In this document: piece after piece, positions 5,948-6,618 of the stretch
How the letters are laid out: each line of letters begins with the position of its first letter
How positions within the stretch are numbered: position 1 is the stretch's first letter
Source of the DNA: Magnetococcales bacterium
GTDB taxonomy: Bacteria; Pseudomonadota; Magnetococcia; Magnetococcales; JADFYX01
NCBI GenBank assembly: GCA_015232795.1
Contig: JADFYX010000138.1
Location: 1 to 6,618, forward strand
Length of the DNA: 6,618 nt
Direction: 5' to 3'
The notes under the pieces: model-generated
Seen by the model: the letters and a program-made list of their open reading frames with translations, nothing else
What the model was told of the DNA's origin: nothing
Databases searched by the model: none
Made by a program: the position numbers and the translations under genes

Positions 5948-6450
5948 ACAATATAATTCGATATGCTCTTCAAGGGATAGCCTATACTGTTTTTTGCCTG
6001 ATAATTTATTTTCTCTCAACAGCACCAGCCTATAACTATTTGGAAGCTGATCAAGCAGAAATAAAGCTGGCCTTTAAACATGCATCACAAAGATTGCATG
6101 ATTGTACAAAACTTACACGTGCAGATCTTAAAAAATTACCACCTAATATGCGTAAACCAAAATCTTGCCCAAGGGAGCGGGCCATTGTTCAGGTAATTAT
6201 CTATCTGGATGGTAAGATGATATCCGACGAAAAATTTATTCCTCCTGGTCTACATCAAGATGCGACAGTGTTTGCCTATTCAAAACTACCATTACCAGCA
6301 GGGGATCATTTACTCTCTGTAAATATGCGTGATTCAGCCCGTAAAGAGGGGTTTGACTACAGTAAAAAAGAGCAGCTTTCCATAAATCCTGGTCAGGCTT
6401 TGATTATTGGTTTTGACAGTGTTAGCAAAGAGTTAATATTTACTTATTGA
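5944..6450 (+). CDS. Membrane-anchored protein of unknown function
   Basis: Not recognised. A 168-residue protein with one N-terminal hydrophobic segment (about 8-28) preceded by a short tail with one Arg (R6), so the rest (29-168) is probably outside the cytoplasmic membrane. The outer part begins with a charged, probably helical stretch (33-66) holding two Cys (C54, C75) that could form a disulfide. It continues with alternating hydrophobic strands (about 80-90, 106-112, 121-127, 144-168) suggestive of a small beta domain. The final Tyr-ended strand (KELIFTY) is compact. The ATG overlaps the fusion gene's TGA (ATGA) and has an excellent Shine-Dalgarno, so it is probably made with the cytochrome b-MvhD protein, perhaps as an accessory or assembly subunit on the outer face. 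No heme-binding CXXCH or iron-sulfur motif is present. The reading frame is solid; function is unknown. Confidence 0.8.
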   Translation: MNNIIRYALQGIAYTVFCLIIYFLSTAPAYNYLEADQAEIKLAFKHASQRLHDCTKLTRADLKKLPPNMRKPKSCPRERAIVQVIIYLDGKMISDEKFIPPGLHQDATVFAYSKLPLPAGDHLLSVNMRDSARKEGFDYSKKEQLSINPGQALIIGFDSVSKELIFTY

Positions 6451-6488
6451 GGGAACTACCGTTTTTGGATTAGACAAAATAATAGGCT

Positions 6489-6526
6489 AAAAAAAAGCCC
6501 GGATATCTAATCCGGGCTTTTTTTTT
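6489..6526. terminator. Strong intrinsic terminator, probably bidirectional
   Basis: GCCCGGAT (6497-6504) pairs with ATCCGGGC (6510-6517) around the loop ATCTA. It is flanked by eight A (6489-6496) and nine T (6518-6526), giving a U-tract for either strand. It ends the cytochrome b-MvhD unit and, on the other strand, would end the convergent gene whose stop codon is at 6525-6527. Confidence 0.92.
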
Positions 6527-6617
6527 ATTTAGTCTGTACAGGCTCGTTAAATGACGGACCAGTTGGAGTGGCTTGGGTTGTGAGGTCTCCTGGCAGTTCG
6601 TCAGCATCTTTCTTGCT
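6525..6617 (-). CDS. 3' end of a convergent gene, product unknown (partial)
   Basis: On the minus strand one frame is open from the right edge to a TAA at 6525-6527, giving a 30-residue hydrophilic tail rich in Pro, Thr and Asp (begins SKKDADELPG, ends EPVQTK). Its stop abuts the bidirectional terminator, as expected for a real gene end. A second minus frame is also open here but runs straight through the terminator hairpin, so it is less likely. The tail is low in complexity and allows no family call. Confidence 0.5.
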   Translation of the reverse strand, partial: SKKDADELPGDLTTQATPTGPSFNEPVQTK

Positions 6618-6618
6618 C

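Noticed and set aside
5711..6025. 104-codon minus-strand frame across the fusion gene's end
   Set aside because: It is antisense to the MvhD domain and to the start of the small gene; the + strand Cys motifs and the ATGA coupling explain the region.
1..6618. CRISPR arrays, insertion sequences, tRNA or rRNA genes
   Set aside because: Looked for by reading; no spaced direct repeats, transposase motifs, terminal inverted repeats or RNA gene signatures were seen.

Overview
The window (about 40% GC by eye, bacterial) encodes respiratory membrane machinery. Left to right on the + strand it holds: a CuA-bearing heme-copper oxidase subunit II; a heme-copper subunit I of the B (ba3-like) type; a strong intrinsic terminator; heme O synthase (ctaB/cyoE); a SCO1/SenC copper chaperone; a second intergenic region with a probable FNR/DNR-type promoter; a fusion of b-type cytochrome, 2x[4Fe-4S] ferredoxin and MvhD; a small membrane-anchored protein of unknown function; and a second strong terminator. 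The 3' end of a convergent minus-strand gene fills the right edge.

The most notable point in the first half is that subunit I keeps all six expected metal-ligand histidines (H68, H230, H279, H280, H384, H386) but has Gln (Q234) where oxygen reductases carry the cross-linked active-site Tyr of the HPEVY-type motif. With a CuA subunit II next to it and a SenC-type gene nearby, this resembles the NorS/NorY/SenC ('sNOR') nitric oxide reductases described in ammonia oxidisers better than a true O2 reductase. The two subunits form one unit (23-nt gap, good Shine-Dalgarno sites, terminator). ctaB and sco follow as a second, translationally coupled unit that would supply heme O and copper to the enzyme. 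No heme A synthase gene is visible.

The third unit encodes a cytochrome b with b6-like heme-His spacing, a degenerate Qo 'PEWY' motif (LDWF), two [4Fe-4S] clusters and a C-terminal MvhD domain in one 507-residue chain. MvhD domains normally link hydrogenase or other donors to heterodisulfide-reductase-type electron-bifurcating complexes, so this looks like a membrane link between the quinone pool and a soluble Hdr-like or ferredoxin-level system. A TTGAT-N4-ATCAT box centred 41.5 nt before the inferred start site, with a TATATT -10 element, suggests activation by an FNR/DNR-family regulator under anoxia or NO. A 168-residue membrane-anchored protein is coupled to it through an ATGA overlap.

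The MvhD fusion and codon style suggest an anaerobe or facultative anaerobe of the Desulfobacterota (deltaproteobacterial) kind, perhaps Desulfobulbales-like. That is inference; no taxonomic marker is present. A plausible reading is NO or O2 detoxification/respiration (first half) beside a quinone-linked electron-transfer complex (second half).
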